Source: an uncultured Bacteroidales bacterium (GTDB taxonomy: Bacteria > Bacteroidota > Bacteroidia > Bacteroidales > WCHB1-69). From it: 64,000 nt of DNA. The position numbers were made by a program, and so were the translations under genes. Position 1 is the first letter of the stretch. Each line of letters begins with the position of its first letter. Shown piece after piece: positions 1-7,070 of the stretch. The notes beneath the pieces were generated by a model. That model had not been told where the DNA came from. It saw only the letters and a list, made by a program, of their open reading frames with translations, and did not search any database. The DNA is taken from contig OMYJ01000001.1 of NCBI GenBank assembly GCA_900315245.1, forward strand, positions 372,001-436,000, in the 5' to 3' direction.

Positions 1-1
1 C

Positions 2-61
2 ACGCGCCACAAAAAAGAATCCCCGCATCAGTATCCCGACTTGTATATCATGCTGGGTTAA
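2..61 (+). CDS. 3' end of a truncated gene
   Basis: Frame 2 is open from the window edge to a TAA at 59-61 and ends with residues YPDLYIMLG. The composition is that of a normal protein end, while the competing frame 1 reads into the stretch that looks like a promoter. The product cannot be recognised from 19 residues. Its reality is inferred only from the open frame and from the promoter that follows directly. Confidence 0.35.
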   Translation, partial: TRHKKESPHQYPDLYIMLG

Positions 62-79
62 GGAGGTAGGAATTTTTAT

Positions 80-87
80 TACTTTTG
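80..87 (+). promoter_or_regulatory. Bacteroidota -7 box (TACTTTTG) for the PAS gene
   Basis: TACTTTTG matches the TAnnTTTG element of the Bacteroidota primary sigma factor. It lies 23 bases before the ATG of the PAS protein. Confidence 0.6.
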
Positions 88-110
88 CCACCGAATTAAA
101 AACAAAGATT

Positions 111-449
111 ATGTTGGAATATTTTCACAACGTCCCGTTTTCCGTCACGGTTTGCGACAAAGACGGTAAAATTCTGGAAATGAACGAAACCGCCGAGCGC
201 GTGCTCAGTCACGGCAAGCACATCATCGGGCAGAACCTGCTGGACTGCCATCCAGAGCCAGCCCGCACCAAACTGATGGAAATGCTGAAAAACCACAACC
301 TCAACGCCTACACCATCGAGAAGAACGGCGTGAAAAAGTTAGTTTACCAGTCCCCGTGGTTTGAGAACGGCGAGTTCGCAGGCTACATCGAACTCTCGAT
401 GGAACTGCCTGCGGAGATGCCGCATTTCGTGCGACAACCGAAGTTGTAA
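111..449 (+). CDS. Small stand-alone PAS-domain protein
   Basis: The 112-residue product looks like one PAS fold and nothing else. The N-terminal strand and turn SVTVCDKDGKILEMNETAERVL are typical of PAS, followed by a helix region (GQNLLDCHPEP) and closing strands (YQSPWFENGEFAGYIELSMEL). No kinase, GGDEF or DNA-binding part follows. PAS domains sense small ligands, light or redox state and mediate dimerisation, so this one probably works through a partner; the partner is not in this window. It has its own promoter and is followed by an inverted word-repeat array, so it is probably monocistronic. Confidence 0.75.
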   Translation: MLEYFHNVPFSVTVCDKDGKILEMNETAERVLSHGKHIIGQNLLDCHPEPARTKLMEMLKNHNLNAYTIEKNGVKKLVYQSPWFENGEFAGYIELSMELPAEMPHFVRQPKL

Positions 450-450
450 T

Positions 451-608
451 GGTTATGGGTTATGGGTTATAGGTTATTGATGTTGAATGTTGAATAGTTA
501 ATAGTTACTGTTCGGAGACAAAAATCAGTAATAATTACAACAACCTAACTCAATAACCTATAACCTATAACCTGCTTCAATAACCCATTACCAATAACCA
601 ATTACCAT
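451..608. repeat. Inverted heptamer-word array (GGTTATG / AATAACC)
   Basis: The left arm (451-480) is a tandem run of GGTTATG/GGTTATA words and the right part (550-608) carries the complementary AATAACC words. Positions 458-480 and 550-572 are reverse complements over 23 bases with a single mismatch, separated by 69 bases, so the transcript could form a long hairpin. The right side continues with AATAACC variants up to the rlmB start. The same words recur at 62694-62720. Confidence 0.85.
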
Positions 609-614
609 TAAAAA

Positions 615-1364
615 ATGAAAAACGACACCGAAATAACCTACGGCATGCGCCCCGTGATGGAGGCCATCGAGAGCGGCAAGACCATCGATAAAGTCCTGTT
701 CCAGAAGGGCTTACAAGGAGAACTGTTCAAGCAGCTCTTCTACGAGGTGCGGCAGCGCAAGATCCCGTTCCAATACGTGCCGCAGGAGAAATTGAACCGA
801 CTCACGCGACAGAACCACCAAGGCGTAGTCGCGTTCCTGTCGGCCATTGAATACTGCGACATCTACAACATCGTGCCTTCGATTTTCGAGGAGGGTCGCG
901 TGCCGTTCCTGCTGCTGCTCGACAAGATCACGGACGTGCGTAATGTGGGCGCCATCGCCCGCTCGGCCGAGTGCGCGGGCGTGGATGCCATCATCCTGCC
1001 GCTCAACGGCGGGGCACAGCTCAACGAGGATGCCGTGAAAAGCTCTGCCGGGGCACTCCACAAGGTGCCCGTCTGCCGGCACTCCAACCTCGTGGAAGTA
1101 ATTCAGTACCTGAAAGATAGCGGCATCGAAGTCATTGGCGTGACCGAGAAGGCCAACCACGCGCACTACAACAAGGATTTCACCGGACCCGTCTGCCTCA
1201 TTATGGGCAACGAGTACGAGGGCATCGCGTGGGACTACCTCAAGCACTGCAACGACACGGTCACCATCCCGATGGTCGGCACGATCCGCTCACTCAACGT
1301 CTCCGTGGCCACCGGAATCGCCCTGTTCGAAGTCGTCAAACAACGTAATCCCGTGAAAGAATGA
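615..1364 (+). CDS. rlmB: 23S rRNA 2'-O-ribose methyltransferase, RlmB/TrmH (SpoU) family
   Basis: This 249-residue protein is a SpoU-class RNA methyltransferase. Residues 1-80 form the L30e-like RNA-binding domain (YGMRPVMEAIESGKTIDKV). The knotted catalytic domain follows with motif 1 (DVRNVGAIARSAECAG), motif 2 (CLIMGNEYEGI) and motif 3 (IPMVGTIRSLNVSVATGIALFE). The family transfers a methyl group from S-adenosylmethionine to a ribose 2'-OH. In the RlmB branch the target is G2251 of 23S rRNA; the branch assignment rests on overall resemblance. The stop overlaps the next start as ATGA, so the two genes are translationally coupled. Confidence 0.92.
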   Translation: MKNDTEITYGMRPVMEAIESGKTIDKVLFQKGLQGELFKQLFYEVRQRKIPFQYVPQEKLNRLTRQNHQGVVAFLSAIEYCDIYNIVPSIFEEGRVPFLLLLDKITDVRNVGAIARSAECAGVDAIILPLNGGAQLNEDAVKSSAGALHKVPVCRHSNLVEVIQYLKDSGIEVIGVTEKANHAHYNKDFTGPVCLIMGNEYEGIAWDYLKHCNDTVTIPMVGTIRSLNVSVATGIALFEVVKQRNPVKE

Positions 1365-1867
1365 AGATTGGCGTACTTTCCGACACCCACGGCTTCCTGC
1401 ATCCCGACGCGTACTCCTTTTTCAAGGGTTGCGACGAAATCTGGCATGCTGGCGACATCATGAACGACAGCATCTTGGACGAGTTGCGCATCATTGCCCC
1501 GACAGTGCGGGCGGTCTATGGCAACTGCGACGACTGGGATATTCGCCGCGAAGTGGGCGAGTATGAGGTTTTTACCTGCGAGAAGCACAAAGTTGCGCTG
1601 ATGCACATCGTGGGCTCGCCGGGACGATACCAGCCGAAAGCACTGCAGATCATCCGTGAGGAGAAGCCGACCATTTTCGTGGCTGGTCACTCCCATATCC
1701 TGAAAATCATGTACGACAAATACCATAACTTGCTGTTTATCAACCCAGGAGCGGCAGGTTTATACGGTATCCACACGCGCCTGACAATGTTGCGCTTTGA
1801 GATTGAAGGCGAGGAAATCAAAAACATGGACATTTACGACATTCCCAAACAAACACCGGTAAAATGA
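1361..1867 (+). CDS. YfcE/MJ0936-type metallophosphoesterase
   Basis: This 168-residue protein is a minimal calcineurin-like phosphodiesterase. The metal-binding motifs are in order: LSDTHG near the N-terminus, HAGDI, GNCDDW (the family's GN[HC]D block), then FVAGHSH and NPGAAG near the C-terminus. Members hydrolyse phosphodiesters with Mn2+ or similar metals in the cytoplasm; the natural substrate is unknown. It overlaps rlmB upstream and miaA downstream by four bases each, so it belongs to an RNA-modification operon. That context suggests, but does not prove, a nucleotide or RNA-related substrate. Confidence 0.88.
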   Translation: MKIGVLSDTHGFLHPDAYSFFKGCDEIWHAGDIMNDSILDELRIIAPTVRAVYGNCDDWDIRREVGEYEVFTCEKHKVALMHIVGSPGRYQPKALQIIREEKPTIFVAGHSHILKIMYDKYHNLLFINPGAAGLYGIHTRLTMLRFEIEGEEIKNMDIYDIPKQTPVK

Positions 1868-2811
1868 TTGCTAAAGAACCGATAATCACCGTATTGGGTC
1901 CAACCGCCACGGGCAAGACCGGGGTTGCGGTGCGCATCGCAGCCGAGTTGGGCGGCGAAATTGTGAGCGCCGACTCCCGCCAGGTGTTCCGCCGTATGGA
2001 CATCGGTTCCGGAAAGGATTTGTCAGAGTATCAATACAATGGAAATCCCATCCCCTATCATCTCATTGACATTGAAGAACCCGGCGTGGAATACAACGTG
2101 TTCCGTTACCAGCAGGCGGCCTACGAGGCAATGGAGGGCATCCGTTCTCGAGGCCATCGCATCGTGTTGTGTGGTGGCAGCGGCATGTATGTGGAAGCGG
2201 TGCTTCGCGGTTACCGGCTCTTCCCCGTGCCCGAAAACCCCGAACTGCGTCGCGAGTTGGAAACCCACACGGATGAGGAACTTACGGAAATGCTTGCCGC
2301 TTACAAATCATTGCATAACGACACCGACACATCTGAACGACCGCGCCTGATCCGCGCCATCGAAATTGAGGACTATTACGCCAAGCACCCCGAATTGAGC
2401 GAGCGCGTAAAGCCGCTGGACTCCGCCATCATTGGAATGTGCGGCGAGCGCAACCACATCCGCGAGCGCATCACGCGACGCTTGCAGGCACGTCTGCAGG
2501 AAGGTATGGTCGATGAGGTGAAAGCCCTCCTTGACGAAGGCATCCCTGCCGAACGGCTCATCCGTTACGGATTAGAGTATAAGTTTATCACCCAATATCT
2601 TATAGGCGAACTGCATTACGGCGATATGGTCTCGCAACTCAACACCGCCATCCACCAGTTCTCCAAACGGCAGATGACCTGGTTCCGCCGCATGGAACGC
2701 ATGGGGTTCAACATCCGTTGGGTAGATGCGGACTTGCCAGAGGAGGAGAAGTTCCGGCAAATATACGCGTGGTTGCGGGAGGACGGAATTGATTTCGCTA
2801 TTGGCTTTTAG
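1864..2811 (+). CDS. miaA: tRNA dimethylallyltransferase
   Basis: MiaA adds a dimethylallyl group to N6 of A37 in tRNAs that read UNN codons. The P-loop is GPTATGKTG at residues 12-20, followed by the conserved SADSRQVFRRMDIGSGK block and PYHLID. Further on are the GSGMYVEA motif and a C-terminal region (KRQMTWFRR) typical of the family. The length of 315 residues is normal. The last codons and the stop (TAG, 2809-2811) lie inside a word-repeat array, so the final IGF residues are repeat-encoded. It is the last gene of the rlmB operon. Confidence 0.95.
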   Translation: MIAKEPIITVLGPTATGKTGVAVRIAAELGGEIVSADSRQVFRRMDIGSGKDLSEYQYNGNPIPYHLIDIEEPGVEYNVFRYQQAAYEAMEGIRSRGHRIVLCGGSGMYVEAVLRGYRLFPVPENPELRRELETHTDEELTEMLAAYKSLHNDTDTSERPRLIRAIEIEDYYAKHPELSERVKPLDSAIIGMCGERNHIRERITRRLQARLQEGMVDEVKALLDEGIPAERLIRYGLEYKFITQYLIGELHYGDMVSQLNTAIHQFSKRQMTWFRRMERMGFNIRWVDADLPEEEKFRQIYAWLREDGIDFAIGF

Positions 2812-2833
2812 CTTTTGGCTATTAGCAATTGGC
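2797..2833. repeat. Word array GCTATTGGC/TTTTAGC at the miaA stop
   Basis: Variants of GCTATTGGC and CTTTTAGC are chained here. The word run begins within the miaA coding end and supplies its stop. The 15-mer CTATTGGCTTTTAGC (2799-2813) recurs exactly at 51451 and again near 51697, almost 49 kb away. Confidence 0.8.
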
Positions 2834-2848
2834 AACTAATAACCCAAA

Positions 2849-2880
2849 ACGTCTTAAATCATACGTCTTACGTCATATTA
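2849..2880. repeat. Period-7 word array (ACGTCTTA)
   Basis: ACGTC words occur at 2849, 2863 and 2870, that is in a 7-base register. The same word (AAGTCTTACGTCATTAG) reappears at 2973-2990, where it covers the stop codon of the minus-strand protease gene. Confidence 0.6.
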
Positions 2881-2886
2881 AAAAAT

Positions 2887-2921
2887 AAACCGCAGAGAAT
2901 CAAAAAGCATCTCTGCGGTTT
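2887..2921. terminator. Intrinsic terminator between converging miaA and protease genes
   Basis: A perfect 12-base stem (AAACCGCAGAGA, 2887-2898, with its complement at 2910-2921) encloses an 11-base loop. T-rich sequence follows on the plus strand. It can serve the miaA operon and perhaps both directions. Confidence 0.8.
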
Positions 2922-2986
2922 TGTTTCCCGCGCCCCGAGATTAATGGCTATGAGATTGGAACGCGGTTTTCATAAGTCTTACGTCA

Positions 2987-5251
2987 TTAGAACAATTGGA
3001 TTCCGACCTCCCATTTTGGCAAATCGTTCGAATAAAGGTTCTTTTTCAATAGGTTGGAGATACGGTACTGACCATAGATGGCGAACCGTCTCGTGATACC
3101 CACGCGCAAGCGCACACCGTAATCGAACAGATTCATCTTATCGAGCATATATTCGGACTTCTCGTAGGTGAAAAACTCCTTGTCTCTGTTCCCGGCGAAT
3201 TTATAGCGGCCACCGGCGTTCCATTCGCCGAAAATGCCCGTGTCCAAGTACCAATTCTCCAAAACCGTGTTGCCCAGGAAGAAACGCTGGAACAGCTCGA
3301 GGTCGAATTTCGTCACCTTCAGGTTGTTTTTTTCCGTATGGATACCCTCCATCGTTGCCGGCATCATATCGGCTGGCAAAAGAAGACGGTCCACGGCATA
3401 CCAGGAGGAACCGAATCCGATACGGAATCCCAGACCATACGCCCGTGCCAACTTCCAACTATTGTCGAAAGCCACGGTCAGCGAACGGGACGCACCGTTT
3501 TTGTCGCGCAAGGGTCCCGCTCCCGGAGCTTGCCATTGCGTAGGAATCATGAACGAGGTGTTCAGCACGAAACTGAATTTGTACTTGTCCAGAATCCCGC
3601 GTTTGTAGATATCGTTGTCGGGCGTGTCGAAACGACGGTTGCAGTTGGCTGAACGGGACTCCGCCGCCACCAGACTATCCACCTTGGGCAGCGTCTGCTG
3701 ACCGTAACGGTGTTTCAGATGCTGACCATCGCTCCAGATTTCCAATGTCTGCCCTTCTTTCAACCAATACTTGGGGAATTCCAACGATTGTCCTGCGTTT
3801 TCCACATCCCTTCCCTCATACAACGTGGATTCACTGTATCGTTCTATCGTGCCGTCGCCATTCACAATCTTGAAGAAAATCTTGGATTCGGGGTTCTTGG
3901 AGGTGACATAAATCGCCTTTTCATCCTCGTAGAGCGTCAGATTGTCCTTCACTTCGGGCTTCTCGCCGAAGAAATAGCCGGCTTGCGGCACACCATAGCC
4001 GAACGCATAGTCGAAGTAGGGATAGTGGTTGCCGGATTTCTCAATCTCGGTTTTCAGCTGCCAGGCGGTGTATTCGGGGTGCAACTGCTTGACGCACGCG
4101 GCGAAACCGGCCATCATCGGAGAGGAGAAGGAGGTGCCGGATGCCCTCGTGAAGTTGCCTTTGCTACCCGCCACCAAGTTGTTTACGCCCATAGCCACCA
4201 CATTGGGTTTCATGCGACCGTCCGCCGTGGGACCGAACGAGCTGAAGCTGGCGATGACATCTAAACTTTTCACGGCACCCACCGACAAAATGCTGTCGGC
4301 ATCGGCGGGGGTGATGAGCATCTTCCAGTCGTTATCTGTGCCCTCGTTACCCATGGAGTTGCACACCAAAATACCCTTGCGGGCGGCGGTGTTGGCGGCC
4401 TTGGCCACCATCGAGGTCTTGCCGTCCATGTGCTTGAGCATATAGCGCTGCTTGCCGTAGCCGAGGGAGCTGTTCACGATGTCGGCGCCGTTCTGGTCGG
4501 CCCATTCGAGTGCCTGCACCCACCAGACCTCCTCTTTCTTCGGCTCGGAGGCCACCTCGGTGCGGGCCAACAGGAACTGCGCATCGGGAGCCATGCCGAG
4601 CAGCTGGTTTCCGTTCTTACCTGCAATGCAGCTCAGCACCATGCGACCGTGCGAGTTGGCTTCATACACGTTCTCTTTCTTTTTCACGAAGTTCCAGGTC
4701 TTGACAATCTGATTGTTGTCACGCAAATGCTTGAATGCGGGGTGGGTGTCCACATCCGGGAAACCAGCGTCAAATATGGCCACACGCACGCCCTTGCCGC
4801 TGATGTTGTGCTGCTGGAACAACTCCCCGTGGTGGATACTAACCTGCTCCGTGGAGAGAGGGACCCTGTCTTCGGTGATTTGCTCTTCAGCGACTTCCAT
4901 ATCGCTGGTAATCAGCTGGATACCCGCCACAAAGGGAAACTGGCGAATCACGGCGATCTGCTCCTCCGAGGCCATCACACCGGCCGCGTTGAGCCACCGC
5001 GACGTGCCCACCAGCTCCTCACAGGCGGTTTCCACCTGCGCGGCATAGATGCTGTTCACGGGATAGTTGGTGATGTCATAGAGGTCTGCGCCACACTGCG
5101 CGTAACGCTCGATGGCCTTCGCATCAAAGTACTGATACGGATCGAATGTGGTGTTCTGCTTGTCCGTGAAGAACACCCAATAGCTGTTCTGTGCGTTCGC
5201 AATGCCGAGAACGGCGCAGAAGAGGATGATAAAGATTGTTACTTTTTTCAT
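2987..5251 (-). CDS. Secreted subtilisin-like (S8) protease with a C-terminal outer-membrane-barrel-like domain
   Basis: The 754-residue protein starts with a signal peptide (cut likely after residue 20, ANA|QN). A subtilase domain spans roughly residues 130-420 with an intact triad: Asp161 in VAIFDAGF, His201 in SHGRMV, Ser374 in SGTSFSSP, plus the oxyanion Asn302 in SMGNEG. A linker beta domain (about 430-570) follows. The last 165 residues have alternating amphipathic strands rich in Tyr, Phe and Trp and end in a terminal Phe (EVGIQLF), as in small outer-membrane barrels. No T9SS sorting domain is present. The barrel is inferred from pattern, not homology search. The stop lies in a repeat word. 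The gene has no clear promoter of its own and may be read from the IVP cassette upstream. Confidence 0.85.
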   Translation of the reverse strand: MKKVTIFIILFCAVLGIANAQNSYWVFFTDKQNTTFDPYQYFDAKAIERYAQCGADLYDITNYPVNSIYAAQVETACEELVGTSRWLNAAGVMASEEQIAVIRQFPFVAGIQLITSDMEVAEEQITEDRVPLSTEQVSIHHGELFQQHNISGKGVRVAIFDAGFPDVDTHPAFKHLRDNNQIVKTWNFVKKKENVYEANSHGRMVLSCIAGKNGNQLLGMAPDAQFLLARTEVASEPKKEEVWWVQALEWADQNGADIVNSSLGYGKQRYMLKHMDGKTSMVAKAANTAARKGILVCNSMGNEGTDNDWKMLITPADADSILSVGAVKSLDVIASFSSFGPTADGRMKPNVVAMGVNNLVAGSKGNFTRASGTSFSSPMMAGFAACVKQLHPEYTAWQLKTEIEKSGNHYPYFDYAFGYGVPQAGYFFGEKPEVKDNLTLYEDEKAIYVTSKNPESKIFFKIVNGDGTIERYSESTLYEGRDVENAGQSLEFPKYWLKEGQTLEIWSDGQHLKHRYGQQTLPKVDSLVAAESRSANCNRRFDTPDNDIYKRGILDKYKFSFVLNTSFMIPTQWQAPGAGPLRDKNGASRSLTVAFDNSWKLARAYGLGFRIGFGSSWYAVDRLLLPADMMPATMEGIHTEKNNLKVTKFDLELFQRFFLGNTVLENWYLDTGIFGEWNAGGRYKFAGNRDKEFFTYEKSEYMLDKMNLFDYGVRLRVGITRRFAIYGQYRISNLLKKNLYSNDLPKWEVGIQLF

Positions 5252-5263
5252 ATTTTTGATTTT

Positions 5264-5302
5264 TTAGTGACTAGTGATTAGTGAATTGTGATTAGTGATT
5301 GG
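5264..5302. repeat. Left arm of the IVP-cassette repeat (GTGATTA words)
   Basis: A tandem run of TTAGTGA/GTGATTA/GTGAATT words. Positions 5281-5304 are the reverse complement of 5711-5734 with two mismatches in 24. The run lies between the protease start and the end of the four-helix-bundle gene. Confidence 0.85.
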
Positions 5303-5734
5303 AGCTTTATTTTGGAGATCTGATTTTTAATTGAAGATGACGGATATAACCAGATAGTAGTTTTTGAACTGTGGTGATTTGTTTAAAGAGAGGATGATCT
5401 GGCTTGAGATAGTTTAAATCTGCAGATAAAAGCAACTGTGTTTCTAACTCTGATAAAGAACCTTGCGCTATAAAGCAAAACCGTAAGTTTTCTTTATCAT
5501 TATTACGACCTGCTCCTTCTGCAATATTTGATGGTATAGATACAGAAGACCTCTTCATTTGAGAACATAGTCCAAATAGCTCATCAGAAGGAAACTTTTT
5601 AAGTACAACATATACATCTTTTACAAGTTTCATACTCTCTTTCCAAACATTTAAGTCTTTATGGTTCATTCTTTCTTCTCCTTTCTATTCACTATTCACC
5701 AACCACTATTCACCAATCACTATTCACAATTCAC
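5281..5734. other. Candidate cassette: four-helix-bundle gene inside 24-base inverted repeats
   Basis: The inverted repeats at 5281-5304 and 5711-5734 (22 of 24 positions matching) enclose a single 120-codon gene. The whole unit is about 454 bases. The layout recalls the intervening sequences of some 23S rRNA genes, in which an S23/IVP gene sits inside a long stem, but here the unit is between protein genes. No target-site duplication or transposase is visible. That it is a mobile or self-propagating unit is inference. Confidence 0.55.
5307..5669 (-). CDS. Four-helix-bundle protein of the S23/IVP family (TIGR02436-like)
   Basis: The 120-residue protein has the family's hallmarks: an N-terminal LNVWKESMKLVKDVY helix, the central SQMKRSSVSIPSNIAEGAGR turn, then a long helix (FCFIAQGSLSELETQLLLS) and a closing helix. 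The family is known from 23S rRNA intervening sequences and as the Avd accessory protein of diversity-generating retroelements, where it binds nucleic acid and the reverse transcriptase. The function of free-standing copies is not established. No reverse transcriptase or variable protein was seen in this window. The gene lies between inverted word-repeat arrays, directly downstream of the gntR-type gene. Confidence 0.9.
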   Translation of the reverse strand: MNHKDLNVWKESMKLVKDVYVVLKKFPSDELFGLCSQMKRSSVSIPSNIAEGAGRNNDKENLRFCFIAQGSLSELETQLLLSADLNYLKPDHPLFKQITTVQKLLSGYIRHLQLKIRSPK

Positions 5735-5740
5735 AATTTC
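5685..5740. repeat. Right arm of the IVP-cassette repeat (TTCACTA words)
   Basis: Tandem TTCACTA/TTCACCA/TTCACAA words, complementary in orientation to the left arm. The gntR-type gene ends in this array: its TAG stop is at 5720-5722 and its last residues (IVNCE) are encoded by repeat words. The 15-mer ATCACTATTCACAAT is shared with the array upstream of uvrB. Confidence 0.85.
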
Positions 5741-6064
5741 ATTAAAATCAATTCCCAGCAACCGCATGTTTTTGAGAAACTCCGGCACCTCCTCCTTCAT
5801 GAATTCCTTCTTCCGGATGGCGTGGATTTTTTCGGGGGCGTCCTCATTGACGAAGAAACCGATACCGCGTTTGTTGGTGATGATCTCCTGGTTCTGAAGA
5901 CGTTCGTAGGAGCGCATGACGGTGTTGGGGTTCACCTCGAAGGCGACGGCCAGCTCGCGCACGGACTTGGCTCGCTCGCCCGGCTTCCACGCGCCCGACA
6001 GAATCTGCTCGTAAACCCAATGCTCGATCTGCCGGTATATGGTTTGTGTGCTCTTGAAATCCAT
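5720..6064 (-). CDS. GntR-family repressor, YtrA subfamily
   Basis: The 114-residue protein has a winged helix at residues 10-75 (IYRQIEHWVYEQILSGAWKPG, then SVRELAVAFEVNPNTVMRSYERL, then the wing TNKRGIGFFV). It ends with a short helical tail of about 35 residues rather than a full effector domain, which is the YtrA layout. YtrA-type regulators usually repress the ABC-transporter operon in which they are encoded. Here the gene is the last of a four-gene minus-strand operon, 1 base after the permease gene. A candidate operator lies upstream of the first gene (7922-7967). The C-terminus is formed by repeat words. Confidence 0.88.
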   Translation of the reverse strand: MDFKSTQTIYRQIEHWVYEQILSGAWKPGERAKSVRELAVAFEVNPNTVMRSYERLQNQEIITNKRGIGFFVNEDAPEKIHAIRKKEFMKEEVPEFLKNMRLLGIDFNEIVNCE

Positions 6065-6065
6065 A

Positions 6066-6812
6066 CTATGCCTCCGTTTCTCTCATTCTCAGAAAACTCA
6101 TCGCGTAGAAATAGACAATTGACACACAGCAGGCAACATACGGGAACCATTCTTTGGATGTTGCAATGTAATGCTCTGTTTTATAATAGTTTCCGTTGCG
6201 AATCTCCGCCGGAACCACCGCCAAGGCATTCAGCCATTCAGTACCCGCCATGAGGGCTCCCAAAACCAACGATACGACGAAGCCCGTCAGCATCAACTTC
6301 CAAAATGGACTTTTCTTGAAATAGATGGCAGCAAAGAACATGGTGGAAATACTGGTGAAGAATATCAGAATGTTCAACCCATGGGTGGGAATCTGAACTT
6401 TTATGAATTCACCTAAATTGTGGATCCCGCATGGCGCAAAAACACCCGGATTATACACATTCACTATACCATAACCCAAAACCTGTCCAATCAACACAGA
6501 CAAAACAATGCCTGCCACGAAATAGATGTTGGACAAAAACATACCTGTCACCACTTTTTCGGCGTTGGTCGCAGGTGTCATCAGGTAGTGTATCCTGCTT
6601 GAAGGTTGGTGCAGCTTGGAAAAGAAGCGACATGGGTAATAGACCATAAACACAACTGCCGCTATTTTTATTTCCGTCAGATAGGGACTGCTGGACATAA
6701 TCGTCATGAGTAGCGATAATGCCGCCATGATGCCAAATGAATAGATGACATCATTCCGCCAGTTTTCATAAAAATAGGCCTTGATTAATTTGATTATATT
6801 GTTGATATTCAT
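6066..6812 (-). CDS. ABC-2-like transporter membrane subunit
   Basis: The 248-residue integral membrane protein has about six hydrophobic segments (for example SFGIMAALSLLMTIM, IAAVVFMVYYP, NIYFVAGIVLSVLIGQVLGYG, LNILIFFTSISTMFFAAIY, LMLTGFVVSLVLGALMAG, VACCVSIVYFYAMSF). No close family is recognised by eye. Its position between a small anchor protein and a GntR regulator, in an operon headed by an ABC ATPase, argues that it is the permease that pairs with that ATPase. Substrate is unknown; YtrA-type systems respond to cell-wall stress or export peptides and lipids. Confidence 0.75.
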   Translation of the reverse strand: MNINNIIKLIKAYFYENWRNDVIYSFGIMAALSLLMTIMSSSPYLTEIKIAAVVFMVYYPCRFFSKLHQPSSRIHYLMTPATNAEKVVTGMFLSNIYFVAGIVLSVLIGQVLGYGIVNVYNPGVFAPCGIHNLGEFIKVQIPTHGLNILIFFTSISTMFFAAIYFKKSPFWKLMLTGFVVSLVLGALMAGTEWLNALAVVPAEIRNGNYYKTEHYIATSKEWFPYVACCVSIVYFYAMSFLRMRETEA

Positions 6813-6824
6813 AATTTTACGATT

Positions 6825-7052
6825 TTATTGGTGAGACGTTTCGGGTTGATTTTCGGATATGGAATCGGCGTATGCCTCTATTTCATCCAGACCATTAAAG
6901 TTTAGCACATTTGTCGAATCCTTTTCAATTTTCTCATATTTGATTCGGCCACTGCGGTAGCCAGTCTGGAAATCGATGGTATAACCGATGATTATGCCTA
7001 ACACCAGAACTATGGCGGTGATGATTAAGATTTTATTCGTGTATTTTTTCAT
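6825..7052 (-). CDS. Small membrane-anchored protein of the ABC operon
   Basis: The 75-residue product has one N-terminal transmembrane helix (ILIITAIVLVLGIIIGYTI) after a short basic start. A polar, acidic tail follows, predicted to face the periplasm. It lies 12 bases before the permease gene and 18 bases after the ATPase gene, so it is very probably co-transcribed. Function unknown; an accessory subunit of the exporter is the simplest guess. Confidence 0.7.
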   Translation of the reverse strand: MKKYTNKILIITAIVLVLGIIIGYTIDFQTGYRSGRIKYEKIEKDSTNVLNFNGLDEIEAYADSISENQPETSHQ

Positions 7053-7070
7053 AATGCTCTGATTTTAAGG

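Noticed and set aside
2815-3096. 93-codon plus-strand open frame after miaA
   Set aside because: It runs through a word array and a terminator stem and then opposite the end of the subtilase gene; no protein-like composition.
4430-5281. 283-codon open frame on the plus strand
   Set aside because: It is entirely antisense to the subtilase gene and reads as a shadow of it.
5307-5669. Complete diversity-generating retroelement
   Set aside because: The four-helix-bundle protein is related to Avd, but no reverse transcriptase, template repeat or variable gene is in the window.
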